A program made the translations under genes and the position numbers. 64,000 bases of DNA. Origin: Achromobacter deleyi (GTDB lineage Bacteria; Pseudomonadota; Gammaproteobacteria; Burkholderiales; Burkholderiaceae_B). Shown in pieces: positions 26,238 through 37,453 of this stretch (position 1 is its first letter; each line of letters starts with the position of its first letter). The notes beneath the pieces were generated by a model. It was not told where the DNA came from and did not search any database. It was given only the letters and a program-made list of their open reading frames with translations. Location of the stretch: assembly GCF_016127315.1 (NCBI RefSeq), contig NZ_CP065997.1:186001-250000 (forward strand), read 5' to 3'.

Positions 26238-26328
26238 ATCATTTATCGCCAGGCAGGATTGATTGATTTTAGGCCGCCCCCGACACTAGGACGCATCGAC
26301 TCCCCTCCCCCGTGAAAAAGGAACCCCC

Positions 26329-27252
26329 ATGACCGCCACCACCGTCGCCGCGCTGCAGATCGGCGCCTCGCCCGAAGGCAAGGAAGCCACCCTGGAACGG
26401 ATCCTGGCCTTCGAGGGCGAGATCGCCGCCTCGGGCGCCACGCTGGCGGTCATGCCCGAGGCCCTGCTGGGCGGCTACCCCAAGGGCGAGATCTTCGGCA
26501 CCCGCCTGGGCTACCGCCTGCCCGAAGGCCGCGAAGCCTACGCCCGCTATTACCAGAACGCCATCGACGTGCCCGGCCCCGAGACCGACGCGCTGGCCGC
26601 GCTGTCGCAACGCACCGGCGCCAGCCTGGTGATCGGCGTGATCGAACGCGCCGGCAGCACCCTCTACTGCACCGCGCTGTACTTCGATCCCGCCACCGGC
26701 CTGGCGGCCAAGCACCGCAAGCTGATGCCCACCGGCACCGAACGGCTGATCTGGGGGCAGGGCGACGGCTCCACCCTGCCCGTGCTGGAGACCGCAGCGG
26801 GCCGCATCGGCGGCGCCATCTGCTGGGAAAACCACATGCCGCTGCTGCGCACCGCCATGTACGCCAAGGGCGTGCAGATCTGGTGCGCGCCCACCGTCGA
26901 CGAACGCGACATCTGGCAATGCTCGATGCGCCACATCGCCCACGAGGGCCGCTGCTTCGTCATCAGCGCCTGCCAGGTGCAGCCTGCGCCCGCCGAGCTG
27001 GGCCTGGACGTGCCCGGCTGGGATCCGCAACGCCCACTCATCAACGGCGGCTCGCTCATCGTCGGCCCGCTGGGCGACGTCCTGGCCGGCCCGCTGCATG
27101 GCCAGACCGGCCTGCTGGCGGCAACCATCGATATCGACGAACTGGTGCGCGCGCGCTATGACTTCGACGTGGTCGGCCACTATGCGCGCCCCGATGTCTT
27201 CACCCTGGAAGTGGACGAACGCGCCCGGCAGACCGTGCGTTTCATCGGCTGA
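26329..27252 (+). CDS. Nitrilase / carbon-nitrogen hydrolase
   Basis: 307 aa. The catalytic triad is E44 ([12 protein letters not shown]), K131 (KHRKLMPTG) and C165 ([11 protein letters not shown]); the CWEN motif is that of true nitrilases rather than amidases. It converts organic nitriles to carboxylic acids and ammonia in the cytosol. AAGGAA lies before the ATG. The divergent LysR is the probable regulator. The natural substrate (arylaceto-, aliphatic or cyanide-type) cannot be read from sequence alone. Confidence 0.95.
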   Translation: MTATTVAALQIGASPEGKEATLERILAFEGEIAASGATLAVMPEALLGGYPKGEIFGTRLGYRLPEGREAYARYYQNAIDVPGPETDALAALSQRTGASLVIGVIERAGSTLYCTALYFDPATGLAAKHRKLMPTGTERLIWGQGDGSTLPVLETAAGRIGGAICWENHMPLLRTAMYAKGVQIWCAPTVDERDIWQCSMRHIAHEGRCFVISACQVQPAPAELGLDVPGWDPQRPLINGGSLIVGPLGDVLAGPLHGQTGLLAATIDIDELVRARYDFDVVGHYARPDVFTLEVDERARQTVRFIG

Positions 27253-27383
27253 GTTTTCCACAGCGGCGGCCTCGCATGACGGGCCGCCCGCCTGCTGATG
27301 GTATAGTCACGCCCGCCGGATACCGCAGCGCGCTCGCGCCGCACACCAGGTATCCCATTGCGGCTTCCTGTCGGAATCCCAAT

Positions 27384-27696
27384 GCCCGAGTGGTGAAATT
27401 GGTAGACACAAGGGACTTGAATCCATTTGAGCCCTCCGGAGGAAACTCCAGAGGTGTAGCCCGTCAAACTCGGCGAATGCCCTGGACCTGTTCCGAGCCA
27501 ACGCCGAGCCAAGCCCGGTTCGAAAGAACCGGGAAGGTGTAGAGAGCAGACGGCGGGCACCTAAGGCCGCAAGGCTATGGTGAAGGCGTGCTCCAGACCA
27601 CGAACGGCGCTTGACGCGCCGGCGGCGAAAGCCGAAGTGGTACGAAAATCCCTCGGCCGCAAGGCCGTACCGGTTCGATTCCGGTCTCGGGCACCA
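27384..27696 (+). tRNA. tRNA-Leu (anticodon TAA) interrupted by a group I intron
   Basis: The 5' exon is 27384-27418 and the 3' exon is 27645-27696 with encoded CCA. Joined, they give an 87-nt class II tRNA with acceptor GCCCGAG / CTCGGGC and anticodon stem AGGGA / TCCCT around the loop CTTAAAA, i.e. anticodon TAA. The break is after the first anticodon base, exactly where cyanobacterial tRNA-Leu(UAA) group I introns sit. Read unspliced, the arm would give a false loop, so splicing is essential. It is probably the sole reader of UUA in the cell, though that needs the rest of the genome. Confidence 0.92.
27419..27644 (+). ncRNA. Self-splicing group I intron (IC3-like) in tRNA-Leu(UAA)
   Basis: 226 nt, no ORF. 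The 5' exon ends in U, which forms the required U.G pair with IGS GAG (27429-27431); G12-G14 of the exon block also pair with CCC (27432-27434). The intron ends in G (27644). Conserved blocks in order match the cyanobacterial tRNA-Leu intron: TCAAACTCGGCGAA (P/P4), GAGCCAAGCC (Q), GGAAGGTGTAGAGA ... GACGGCGGGCACC (R/P7, guanosine site), a CACC ... GGTG hairpin (P8), and GTGCTCCAGACCAC (S/P7 3' strand). Splicing uses an external guanosine. Confidence 0.9.
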
Positions 27697-27724
27697 TTGC
27701 CGTCCCCTTGATCCGGAGACCTGC

Positions 27725-28657
27725 GTGAAAGCTGCCGCATTGTTCACCCTGATGTTGCTGTCCGCGGCCTGCTGGCCGGGCGGCGCGTCCGCGAAAGACA
27801 CGCCGGCCGCCAAGCCCGCCTTCTGGCAACGCGGCGCGGGCCAGCCCTACGAGGTGGCCGACAGCACGGTATGGGACGTGCCCGATCCCGTCTCCGGGCG
27901 CGCCTACCAGGTGTTCGTCGCGCTGCCGCCCTCCTACGCCGATCAACCGCAGCGCCGCTATCCGGTGCTGTACGTCACCGACGCCGACTATGCCTTCCCG
28001 ATCGTGCGGCAGATCGCGCGGCGCCTGAATGGCGAAGGGCCCGCGGTGGAGGAATTCATCCTGGTCGGTCTTTCCTACGCGAAGGGCGACGGCGGCATGC
28101 ACAGCCGGCGGCGCGACTACACGCCCACGCCGGCCGGCACGAAGGACGCCCCGGCCGCCGACATTCACGGCGAATCCGCGGCCTATATCGCCTATCTGCG
28201 CGATGGCGTCGTGCCGTTCATCGCCAGCCGCTACCGCACCGACGAGCAACGGCGCCTGTTCCTCGGGCATTCCTACGGCGGCCTGCTCGGCGCCGAGATC
28301 CTGCTGAGCGATCCGCGCCTGTTCACGGGCTACATCCTGGGCAGCCCGTCCCTGTGGTACGACAAGCGCTACATGCTCGGCCGGGAGGTCGCCTATGCCA
28401 CCGGCCACAAGGATCTGCCGGCGCGGGTCTACATGTATATCGGCGAATACGAGGAAGTCCGCAAGGGCGATCCCCGCTATGCCAGGACCTACAACATGGT
28501 GTCGGACACGAAGACATTGGAAGCGGCGCTGAAGTCCCGCCGCTATCCGTCGCTCAAGCTGCGCGTCGACATCCTGAACAACGAAAACCACCTGACCGTC
28601 GCGCCTCGCGGCTTCACGCAGGGCCTGCTATACCTGCTGCCCGATTCTCGGCGCTGA
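27725..28657 (+). CDS. Exported alpha/beta-hydrolase, siderophore-esterase (Fes/IroE) type
   Basis: 310 aa from a GTG with CCGGAG 7 nt upstream. The signal peptide ends around GGASAKD. The esterase-D fold shows YPVLYVTDADYAFP, the nucleophile elbow GHSYGG, GSPSLWYDKRY and the catalytic His in NENHLTV. Family members cleave trilactone siderophores or other esters in the periplasm. No iron-uptake genes are adjacent, so the substrate is open. The start lies 29 bp after tRNA-Leu, so read-through from the tRNA promoter is possible. Confidence 0.85.
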   Translation: MKAAALFTLMLLSAACWPGGASAKDTPAAKPAFWQRGAGQPYEVADSTVWDVPDPVSGRAYQVFVALPPSYADQPQRRYPVLYVTDADYAFPIVRQIARRLNGEGPAVEEFILVGLSYAKGDGGMHSRRRDYTPTPAGTKDAPAADIHGESAAYIAYLRDGVVPFIASRYRTDEQRRLFLGHSYGGLLGAEILLSDPRLFTGYILGSPSLWYDKRYMLGREVAYATGHKDLPARVYMYIGEYEEVRKGDPRYARTYNMVSDTKTLEAALKSRRYPSLKLRVDILNNENHLTVAPRGFTQGLLYLLPDSRR

Positions 28658-28666
28658 CCCCCGATC

Positions 28667-29281
28667 TTGACCACCCTGCCCGCCACCCCGCCCTTCATCG
28701 TCCTGGACGCCTGCGTCCTCATGTCCGGCATCCTGCGCCGCCTGTTGCTGCGCCTGGCCGAGGCCGGCGTGTTCCAACCCGTCTGGACCGAACGCATCGG
28801 CGAGGAATGGCGCCGCAACGCCTGCCGCATCTGGGACATCCCGCCCGAGGTGATGGCCGAGTTCTGGGCCGAGATGAACGCCCGCTTCCCGCAGGCCATC
28901 GAACACGACACCCAGGTCTACGAAGCCGCGCTGCGCTACAGCGATCCCAAGGACTTCCACGTCATCGCCGCCGGCCTGGCGCGCCGCGCCCGCTGCGGCC
29001 TGGCGCAGACGCCCGTGGTGCAGGTGCTGACCTGGAACCTGAAGGATTTCAACCGCTCGGAACTGCGCCGCCAGGGCCTGGACGTCTACAACCCGGACCG
29101 CATGCTGGCGCAGTGGTGGCAGGACGGCGCCGAGCGCATGCGCGACGCCATCGCGCGGATCCCGGCGGATTACATCGCGCTGGGGCGCGAGCCCGAACCG
29201 CTGGCCGCGACCTTGCATCGCGAGCGGCTGTACCGGCTCAAGAACCAGGTGGGACGCGATCCGCGGCTAAGCGGCGCCTGA
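28667..29281 (+). CDS. PIN-domain protein (putative endoribonuclease)
   Basis: 204 aa read from TTG at 28667, 9 bp after the esterase stop; no ATG fits. The PIN pattern is FIVLDACVLMSG (first Asp), an acidic Glu in ERIGEEW, SDPKDFHVIAAGLAR (conserved Asp), and VLTWNLKDF (last Asp). PIN proteins are metal-dependent RNases, often VapC toxins, but no antitoxin ORF is next to it and it is longer than typical VapC (130-150 aa). It belongs to the stand-alone group with a C-terminal extension (about 150-204). Confidence 0.8.
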   Translation: MTTLPATPPFIVLDACVLMSGILRRLLLRLAEAGVFQPVWTERIGEEWRRNACRIWDIPPEVMAEFWAEMNARFPQAIEHDTQVYEAALRYSDPKDFHVIAAGLARRARCGLAQTPVVQVLTWNLKDFNRSELRRQGLDVYNPDRMLAQWWQDGAERMRDAIARIPADYIALGREPEPLAATLHRERLYRLKNQVGRDPRLSGA

Positions 29282-29282
29282 C

Positions 29283-30500
29283 TCAATGATCGTGGTTGCT
29301 GGCCGCGAAGCCGGCCGCGTTCAGGATGTCGATCACTTCCTGGATGTGCTCCGGCCCGCGCGTCTGCAGCACGAAATCGACTTCCACGTTGCGCACCGGC
29401 AGTGAGGTGAACGCGCGCTGGTGATGCACTTCGGTGATGTTGGCCTGCGCGTCGGCGATCAGCTTGGTGGCGTGCGCCAGCGCGCCCGGCAGGTCGCGCA
29501 GGTCGACGCGGATGCGGGCCAGGCGGCCGGCGCGCACCATGCCGCGCTCGATCAGTTCGCCCAGCATCAGCGGGTCGATATTGCCGCCCGTCAGCACCAG
29601 GCCGATGCGCTTGCCCTTGAACCGCTCGCTGCCCGCTTCCTGCGCGCGCAGCAGGGCCGCCAGGCCGGCCGCGCCGGCGCCTTCGACCACGGTCTTCTCG
29701 ATTTCCAGCAGCACCACGATGGCGTGCTCGATGTCGGCCTCGCTGACCAGTTCGATGTCGTCGACCAGCCGGCTGACGATGGGCTGCGTCAGCCCGCCCG
29801 GCGATTTCACCGCGATGCCTTCGGCGATGGTGTACTGGCCCTGCGGCATCGACACGCCCTTGACCGCGGCGTACATGGCAGGAAAACGCTCGGTTTGCAC
29901 CCCGATGATCTCGATGCCGGGCTTGAGCGCCTTGGCCGCGGTGGAGATGCCCGAGATCAGGCCGCCGCCGCCGATGGCGATCACCAGCATGTCCAGCTGC
30001 GGCTGGTCTTCCAGCATTTCCAGCGCCACCGTGCCCTGCCCCGCGATCACGGCTTCGTCGTCGTAGGGATGGATCATGATCAGCCCGCGCTGCTGGGCCA
30101 GCTCGTAGCCATGGGCCTTGGCGTCGTCGAAGGTATCGCCGGCCAGCACCACCTCGGCGCCAAAGCGGCGTGTGTTGGCGACCTTCACCGTGGGCGTGAA
30201 GCGCGGCATCACGATCACGGCCGGCACGCCCATGCGCTGCGCATGGTAGGCCACGCCCTGCGCGTGGTTGCCGGCCGACACGGCGATCACGCCCGCGCGG
30301 CGCTCTTCTTCCGACAGCGTCAGCATGCGGTTGAGCGCGCCGCGCTCCTTGAAGCTGGCGGTGAACTGCAGGTTCTCGAATTTCAGCCAGATCTCGGCGC
30401 CGAAGATGTCGGACAGCGTGCGCGACAGCGTGAACGGGGTCTTGAGCACCTGGCCGCGCAGGTTTTCGCGGGCGGTCTGGATGGAAGCGATATCGATCAC
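29283..30500 (-). CDS. ilvA: L-threonine ammonia-lyase (threonine dehydratase) with ACT domain
   Basis: 405 aa. The PLP lysine is K51 in TASFKERGAL, followed by VSAGNHAQGVAYHA and the tetraglycine loop AIGGGGLISG. A C-terminal ACT-like regulatory domain (about 325-400) opens RIRVDLRDLPGALAHATKLI. It deaminates threonine to 2-oxobutyrate, the entry to isoleucine. The length and single ACT domain match the TdcB/short IlvA class rather than the 510-aa double-ACT enzyme, so it may be catabolic; the gene name is tentative. Confidence 0.92.
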   Translation of the reverse strand: MIDIASIQTARENLRGQVLKTPFTLSRTLSDIFGAEIWLKFENLQFTASFKERGALNRMLTLSEEERRAGVIAVSAGNHAQGVAYHAQRMGVPAVIVMPRFTPTVKVANTRRFGAEVVLAGDTFDDAKAHGYELAQQRGLIMIHPYDDEAVIAGQGTVALEMLEDQPQLDMLVIAIGGGGLISGISTAAKALKPGIEIIGVQTERFPAMYAAVKGVSMPQGQYTIAEGIAVKSPGGLTQPIVSRLVDDIELVSEADIEHAIVVLLEIEKTVVEGAGAAGLAALLRAQEAGSERFKGKRIGLVLTGGNIDPLMLGELIERGMVRAGRLARIRVDLRDLPGALAHATKLIADAQANITEVHHQRAFTSLPVRNVEVDFVLQTRGPEHIQEVIDILNAAGFAASNHDH

Positions 30501-30513
30501 GATGGAAATCCCG

Positions 30514-31239
30514 TTAGCGCACCGGCAGGAAATTGAAGAGTAAAAGGCCTTGCGCGTAGTTGATGCCGATACGGCGTGAATTCTCGCCGAGCAGGTTGGC
30601 GATCAGGTCGAGCCGGCCGATGATGGCGCCGAATTCGCGCTCGAAACTGAGGTTGGTGGCCTGCGGCGACATTTCATTGGCCAGCAGCAGCGGCTCGCCC
30701 TGATTGTTGCGGCGCGACGCCAGCAACCAGGCCGCCGCCTCGACGTTCCGTGCGGCATTGTAGACCCGCTGCCCGTCGAGCGCGTCGGTGGCGTACAGGC
30801 GGGTCTTGCCGTTGTGGGCGGCGATGATGGTGTCGGCCAGCCCGTAGATGAAGGCGCCGACCCGGTCGCCGCTGTAGTTGGGGTCGAGCGAGACCGCCAG
30901 GATCTGGATGTCGTGCAGGCCGCTCAGGTCGGCTGGCGGGATGCGCACCTCGATCGCGTGCCGTACCCGCGCCACCGCGGTCGCGTGGTCAGGCGCGCCG
31001 GTCTTGCGCCATTCGCGCGGATTGCGGCGGTAGAGCTTGTCCAGCAGGCTGTAGAGGCTGGCCAGGTTGTCGCGCACCTCGAGCGTGACGGTGCGGTTGA
31101 AATCGGTCTGGACCAGCTGGTCGGCCGACATGCCCTCGCCCTTGGGCGAGCCTTGGCCCGGCCCCGGCGGCGACATGCAGCCCGCCAGCAGCGGCCCGAG
31201 CAGCAGCATCGCGGCCGCCGGCGCTCGCCATCGCGTCAT
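30514..31239 (-). CDS. Putative lipoprotein, unknown function
   Basis: 241 aa from ATG at 31239 (MTRWRAPAAAMLLLGPLLAGC). The signal sequence ends in a clear lipobox LLAGC. The body contains no recognised domain; it ends with a hydrophobic, beta-like stretch YAQGLLLFNFLPVR. The upstream in-frame ATG at 31284 would put extra residues before the signal peptide and was rejected. It is found downstream of pnp and upstream of threonine dehydratase on the same strand, but the pnp terminator separates it from pnp. Confidence 0.8.
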   Translation of the reverse strand: MTRWRAPAAAMLLLGPLLAGCMSPPGPGQGSPKGEGMSADQLVQTDFNRTVTLEVRDNLASLYSLLDKLYRRNPREWRKTGAPDHATAVARVRHAIEVRIPPADLSGLHDIQILAVSLDPNYSGDRVGAFIYGLADTIIAAHNGKTRLYATDALDGQRVYNAARNVEAAAWLLASRRNNQGEPLLLANEMSPQATNLSFEREFGAIIGRLDLIANLLGENSRRIGINYAQGLLLFNFLPVR

Positions 31240-31394
31240 GCTCGATCCATCCGTATCCCCCTGTCTGGCGCCTGGCCGGCTCATGCCGCGCCGGCGCTCG
31301 TGTCACGCGCAAGACTTTACCGTAAGGGACGCGAAGATGGGAGATGCGAGGGATTCGAAGACGAAAGAAGATGAATCACCGCGGGGCCGCGCCA

Positions 31395-31422
31395 AAGAAA
31401 AACGGCGCCTCGCGGCGCCGTT
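31395..31422 (-). terminator. Rho-independent terminator of pnp
   Basis: AACGGCGCC / GGCGCCGTT with a 4-base loop; on the minus strand it is followed by TTTCTTT. Confidence 0.85.
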
Positions 31423-31444
31423 CTTCAGCAGGGAAAGGCAGGCC

Positions 31445-33601
31445 TTATTCGGCTTGCGGTTCCGCTTGCGGGGCCGCTTCGGCAGCGGGTTGCTGCTGCT
31501 CGATGCCACCGATTGCCTTGATGGACAGGCGCAGGCGGCCCTTGTCGTCGGCCTCGATGACCTTGACGCGGACTTGCTGGCCGACCTTCAGCACATCGTT
31601 GATGTTGGCGATGCGGTAGTTGGCGATTTCCGAGATGTGCAGCAGGCCGTCGCGGCCCGGCAGCACTTGCACGATGGCGCCGAAGTCCAGCAGGCGCAGG
31701 ACCGAGCCGTCGTAGACCTGGCCCACTTCGACGTCGGCGGTCAGCTCGACGATGCGGCGCTGGGCTTCCTTGGCCTGCGCTTCGTCGACGCTGGCGATCA
31801 CGATCGTGCCGTCGTCGGAGATGTCGATCTGGGTGCCGGTTTCTTCGGTCAGCGCGCGGATGGTGGCGCCGCCCTTGCCGATCACGTCGCGGATCTTCTC
31901 GGGGTTGATCTTGATGGTCAGCATGCGCGGGGCGAAAGCCGACAGCTCGCCGCGCGAACCGTCCAGCGCTTCCTTCATCTTGCCCAGGATGTGCAGGCGG
32001 CCTTCGCGGGCTTGCGCCAGCGCCACTTGCATGATTTCCTTGGTGATGCCCTGGATCTTGATGTCCATCTGCAGCGCGGTGACGCCGTTTTCGGTGCCCG
32101 CGACCTTGAAGTCCATGTCGCCCAGGTGATCTTCGTCACCCAGGATGTCGGTCAGCACGGCGAACTTGCCGCCGTCCAGGATCAGGCCCATGGCCACGCC
32201 GGCCACGTGATCCTTGACCGGCACGCCGGCGTCCATCATGGCCAGCGAGCCGCCGCAGACCGAAGCCATCGACGACGAGCCGTTGGACTCGGTGATTTCC
32301 GACACGATGCGGATGGTGTACTGGAAGTCTTCCGGAGCCGGCAGCAGCGGAATCAGCGAGCGCTTGGCCAGGCGGCCGTGGCCGATTTCGCGGCGCTTGG
32401 GCACACCGATGCGACCGGTTTCGCCGGTGGCGAACGGAGGCATGTTGTAGTGCATCATGAAGCGGTCACGGTACTCGCCCATGAGCGCGTCGATGATCTG
32501 CTCGTCCTGCTTGGTGCCCAGCGTGGCCACGACCAGCGCCTGGGTTTCACCGCGGGTGAACAGGGCGCTGCCGTGCGCGCGGGGCAGCACGCCCAGGCGC
32601 ACGCTGATGGGACGCACGGTGCGGGTGTCGCGACCGTCGATACGCGGTTCGCCGTTCAGGATCTGGCCGCGGACGATGGCCGATTCCAGCGAGAACATGA
32701 TGTTGTCGACGGTCACGGCGTCCGGCAGCGCCTCGCCCTTTTCGGCGGCGGCGGCGGCCAGCTTGGCCGACACATCAGCCGACACTTCGCGCAGCTTGGC
32801 GGTGCGGGCCTGCTTTTCGCGGATCTGGTAGGCGGCGTTCAGGCCTTCCTGGGCGGCCGCGGTCACGGCGGCGATCAGGGCCTCGTCCTTGGCGGGCGCT
32901 TGCCAGTCCCAATCGGGCTTGCCGGCGTCCTTGACCAGTTCGTGGATGGCGTTGATGACGGCCTGCATCTGCTCGTGGCCGTAGACCACGCCGCCCAGCA
33001 TGATTTCTTCGGACAGCTGGTCGGCTTCCGATTCCACCATCAGCACGGCGTTTTCGGTACCGGCGACCACCAGGTCCAGCTTCGACGACTTCAGCTGCGA
33101 CGCGGTCGGGTTGATGGCGTACTGGCCATCGATGTAACCCACGCGGGCGGCGCCGATCGGGCCGTTGAAGGGGATGCCGGAGATGGCCAGGGCGGCCGAC
33201 GCGCCGATCATGGCGGCGATGTCCGGATCGATTTCGGGGTTGACCGACAGCGTGTGGATGACCACCTGGACTTCGTTGTAGAAGTCTTCGGGGAACAGCG
33301 GACGCAGGGGACGGTCGATCAGGCGCGAGGTCAGCGTTTCCTTCTCGGACGGCTTGCCTTCACGCTTGAAGAAGCCACCGGGGATGCGGCCCGCGGCGTA
33401 GGTCTTCTCGATGTAGTCGACGGTCAGGGGGAAGAACGTCTGGCCGGGCTTGGCCTTCTTGGACGCCACGACAGTGGCCAGGACGACGGTGTCCTCGATC
33501 GACACCACAACGGCGCCGGAGGCCTGGCGAGCGATTTCGCCAGTTTCCAGGACGACCGTGTGCTGGCCGTACTGGAACGATTTTGTCACTTTATTGAACA
33601 T
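31445..33601 (-). CDS. pnp: Polynucleotide phosphorylase
   Basis: 718 aa, normal size. Two RNase PH-like domains are followed by a KH domain ([21 protein letters not shown]) and an S1 domain ([32 protein letters not shown]). The degradosome enzyme removes nucleotides from RNA 3' ends using phosphate, and the KH/S1 tail binds RNA. It follows rpsO by 90 bp in the conserved rpsO-pnp pair; in other bacteria pnp mRNA is autoregulated by RNase III cleavage of its leader. Confidence 0.98.
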   Translation of the reverse strand: MFNKVTKSFQYGQHTVVLETGEIARQASGAVVVSIEDTVVLATVVASKKAKPGQTFFPLTVDYIEKTYAAGRIPGGFFKREGKPSEKETLTSRLIDRPLRPLFPEDFYNEVQVVIHTLSVNPEIDPDIAAMIGASAALAISGIPFNGPIGAARVGYIDGQYAINPTASQLKSSKLDLVVAGTENAVLMVESEADQLSEEIMLGGVVYGHEQMQAVINAIHELVKDAGKPDWDWQAPAKDEALIAAVTAAAQEGLNAAYQIREKQARTAKLREVSADVSAKLAAAAAEKGEALPDAVTVDNIMFSLESAIVRGQILNGEPRIDGRDTRTVRPISVRLGVLPRAHGSALFTRGETQALVVATLGTKQDEQIIDALMGEYRDRFMMHYNMPPFATGETGRIGVPKRREIGHGRLAKRSLIPLLPAPEDFQYTIRIVSEITESNGSSSMASVCGGSLAMMDAGVPVKDHVAGVAMGLILDGGKFAVLTDILGDEDHLGDMDFKVAGTENGVTALQMDIKIQGITKEIMQVALAQAREGRLHILGKMKEALDGSRGELSAFAPRMLTIKINPEKIRDVIGKGGATIRALTEETGTQIDISDDGTIVIASVDEAQAKEAQRRIVELTADVEVGQVYDGSVLRLLDFGAIVQVLPGRDGLLHISEIANYRIANINDVLKVGQQVRVKVIEADDKGRLRLSIKAIGGIEQQQPAAEAAPQAEPQAE

Positions 33602-33691
33602 GACGATTATTCCTTACAAATGAAAAACCGTGGCCGTCGCGACATGCGTCGCACCGACCACGGTTGCGTCATGGGGAGCCAGCCCCGTCGA

Positions 33692-33961
33692 TCACTTGCG
33701 CAGACCGAGTTTTTCGATCAGTGCGCGGTACGAATCGGGATTGCGGCCCTTGAGATAGTCGAGCAGCTTGCGGCGACGGCTGACCATACGCAGCAGACCG
33801 CGGCGCGAGTGATGGTCCTTCATGTGTTCTTTGAAGTGACCGGTCAGCTCGTTGATACGGGCGGTGAGCAGAGCCACCTGAACTTCGGGGGAGCCGGTAT
33901 CGCCTTGAGCGCGTTGGAACTGCGCAACGATATCGGATTTCTTGATGTCAGCTACGGACAT
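33692..33961 (-). CDS. rpsO: 30S ribosomal protein S15
   Basis: 89 aa with the full S15 fold: [20 protein letters not shown] (16S contact) and [21 protein letters not shown]. It binds the central domain of 16S rRNA early in assembly and represses its own translation in E. coli. It is transcribed with pnp. Confidence 0.98.
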   Translation of the reverse strand: MSVADIKKSDIVAQFQRAQGDTGSPEVQVALLTARINELTGHFKEHMKDHHSRRGLLRMVSRRRKLLDYLKGRNPDSYRALIEKLGLRK

Positions 33962-34277
33962 TGATGACCTCTTCGGACATGCGACAGGGCCGAGGCGCCC
34001 TGACGTGGTTTGGAAAAAATCGCTGCCGGCGGTAAGCGTTGTTGCGTTCTCACTGCTGCTTCGAGACTGCCCTGGCAATGCCGGAAAACAAGGCCAGGGC
34101 CCCATTTCGATCCGATCCAGTCCAGCCCCGTTGCCGGCGCAAAGCATCGTGCAAAATCAATACACTTGATAAAGCCCGCTGATTATAGCCGATTCGCTAG
34201 AATTACCCCAGTGGCACCGCCGACTCGCCGCCGGATGTCGCGCCGCCATCCCGGCGGGAGGCCCCAGGAGCAACAAT
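33962..34277. promoter_or_regulatory. Divergent promoter region between rpsO and a lipoprotein gene
   Basis: 316 bp without a gene. A perfect minus-strand TATAAT lies at 34182-34187 about 220 nt before rpsO, but no good -35 is placed 17 nt from it, so the rpsO promoter call is partial. AGGAGC precedes the plus-strand lipoprotein ATG. The long rpsO leader could carry autoregulatory structure. Confidence 0.4.
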
Positions 34278-34796
34278 ATGTCAAACTATTACAAACTTGC
34301 CCGCACTACCCTGGCCGCCGCGGCCCTCGCCAGCCTGGCCGCCTGTGCCAACCTGGCCCAGGTCGCCCCCGGCACGCCCCTGGCCGACGTCCAGGCCCAG
34401 TTCGGCCAGCCCAACTTCGAATGCCCGCAGGCCAACGGCGGCCGCCGCGTGATCTGGACGCAACAGCCCATGGGCCAGTACGCCTGGGGCGCCAACGTCG
34501 GCGCCGACGGCCGTGTCGACCGCGTCATGCCGCTGCTGACCGACGCCCACTTCAAGGTGCTGGAGCAAGGCCAATGGAGCCCCGATCGCGTGCGCTGCGA
34601 ATTCGGACCGCCCGCCCGCATCGAGGAAGCCGGCCTGGGCGAAAAGCGCGAAATCGTGTGGTCTTACCGCTACAAGGAAAACGGCGTCTGGAATTCGCTG
34701 ATGTACGTCTACATGGGGCGCGACGGCAACTCGCTGACCCACTTCCACCCGGGCCCGGACCCGATGTACGACGATGACCGCTTCATGTGGCGCTGA
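34278..34796 (+). CDS. Putative outer-membrane lipoprotein
   Basis: 172 aa. The signal peptide ends in lipobox LAAC. The first part resembles the SmpA/OmlA (BamE) pattern 'V.PGTPLADVQAQFGQPN' repeated in 'VRCEFGPPARIEE', i.e. two copies of the 'G.P' helix-strand module. No partner gene is adjacent. Probably inserted in the outer membrane; the function is unassigned. Confidence 0.82.
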   Translation: MSNYYKLARTTLAAAALASLAACANLAQVAPGTPLADVQAQFGQPNFECPQANGGRRVIWTQQPMGQYAWGANVGADGRVDRVMPLLTDAHFKVLEQGQWSPDRVRCEFGPPARIEEAGLGEKREIVWSYRYKENGVWNSLMYVYMGRDGNSLTHFHPGPDPMYDDDRFMWR

Positions 34797-34812
34797 GCCG
34801 CCCCGGTCCGCC

Positions 34813-34846
34813 AATGAAAAACCCGCCTTCCGGCGGGTTTTTCATT
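34813..34846. terminator. Bidirectional terminator between the lipoprotein gene and pssA
   Basis: AATGAAAAACCCGCC / GGCGGGTTTTTCATT, loop TTCC, serving two convergent genes. Confidence 0.9.
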
Positions 34847-34859
34847 GCCAGGGCCCAGC

Positions 34860-35633
34860 TCAGGAAGACTGGCCGCGGCGCTCCTGCTGCAGCCGGCGGG
34901 CGCGGTTCCAGCGCCAGGCCCAGATGACCCAGCCCGAAAAGCCGTACAGCACGAACAGGCCGAACAGCACCACCGGGGGATCGCTGGAGACGAACACGAA
35001 CACCGCCACCACCAGCAGGATGCCCCAGAACGGCACGCTGCGGCCCAGGGCGAAGCTCTTGCCGCTGAAGAACGGGGCGTTGGACACCATGGTGATGCCG
35101 GCGTACATGGTCAGCGTGAACGCGACCCAGGCCATCACGCTGTCGTGGATCGGCAGCTTGTTGTCGACCGCCAGCCACACGAAGCCGGCCACCAGCGCCG
35201 CCGCCGCCGGGCTCGGCAGGCCCTGGAAGTAGCGTTTGTCGACCACCGCGATATTGGTGTTGAAGCGCGCCAGGCGCAGCGCGGCCCCGGCCACGTAGAC
35301 GAACGCCGCCAGCCAGCCCCAGCGGCCCAGGTCGTTCAGGATCCATTCGTACATCACCAGCGCCGGCGCCACGCCGAACGAGGTCATGTCGGACAGCGAG
35401 TCATATTGCTCGCCGAAGGCCGACTGGGTATTGGTCAGGCGGGCCACCCGGCCGTCCATGCCGTCCAGCACCATGGCCACGAAAATGGCGATGGCGGCGA
35501 CCTCGAAGCGGTTGTTCATGGCCTGCACCACGGCATAGAACCCCGCGAACAACGCCGCGGTGGTGAATGCGTTGGGCAGCAGGTAGATGCTTCGGTGGCG
35601 GTTCTCGGAATCGCGCATGGAAAAATTGGGCAT
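34860..35633 (-). CDS. pssA: CDP-diacylglycerol--serine O-phosphatidyltransferase
   Basis: 257 aa integral membrane enzyme. The CDP-alcohol phosphotransferase signature is complete: DGMDGRVAR ... FGEQYDSLSD (D-G-x2-A-R-x8-G-x3-D-x3-D). About seven helices follow. It makes phosphatidylserine, the precursor of phosphatidylethanolamine. It lies beyond the ilvC terminator; the usual companion psd (phosphatidylserine decarboxylase) is not in the window next to it. Confidence 0.96.
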   Translation of the reverse strand: MPNFSMRDSENRHRSIYLLPNAFTTAALFAGFYAVVQAMNNRFEVAAIAIFVAMVLDGMDGRVARLTNTQSAFGEQYDSLSDMTSFGVAPALVMYEWILNDLGRWGWLAAFVYVAGAALRLARFNTNIAVVDKRYFQGLPSPAAAALVAGFVWLAVDNKLPIHDSVMAWVAFTLTMYAGITMVSNAPFFSGKSFALGRSVPFWGILLVVAVFVFVSSDPPVVLFGLFVLYGFSGWVIWAWRWNRARRLQQERRGQSS

Positions 35634-35788
35634 GGTCTCAATTACTTACGACAGACATTGAAAGGTTAACTCATCTGGCCCCGCAACGGGCCGCAGCAAG
35701 GGCCATGCCCGCCACGATCCGGCCCGCCGGCGCGAAAAACCCGCCCGCGCCCCGCTGGCGCGCCCGCCTCGGGCACTTTCCGCGCAAA

Positions 35789-35823
35789 TAAAAACGGCAT
35801 GCCCTCGCGAGGCATGCCGCTTT
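35789..35823 (-). terminator. Rho-independent terminator of the ilvBHC operon
   Basis: CGGCATGCC / GGCATGCCG (35795-35803 with 35811-35819); on the minus strand a TTTTTATTT run follows. Confidence 0.85.
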
Positions 35824-35866
35824 CGGCCGGCGCGCGCGGGGCGCAAACCCCGCGCGCAAACCGGAA

Positions 35867-37443
<1,577 letters not shown>

Positions 37444-37453
37444 GGTGGCCTCC

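Noticed and set aside
28667..29281. VapC toxin of a toxin-antitoxin pair
   Set aside because: The PIN protein is too long and no antitoxin ORF lies next to it on either side.
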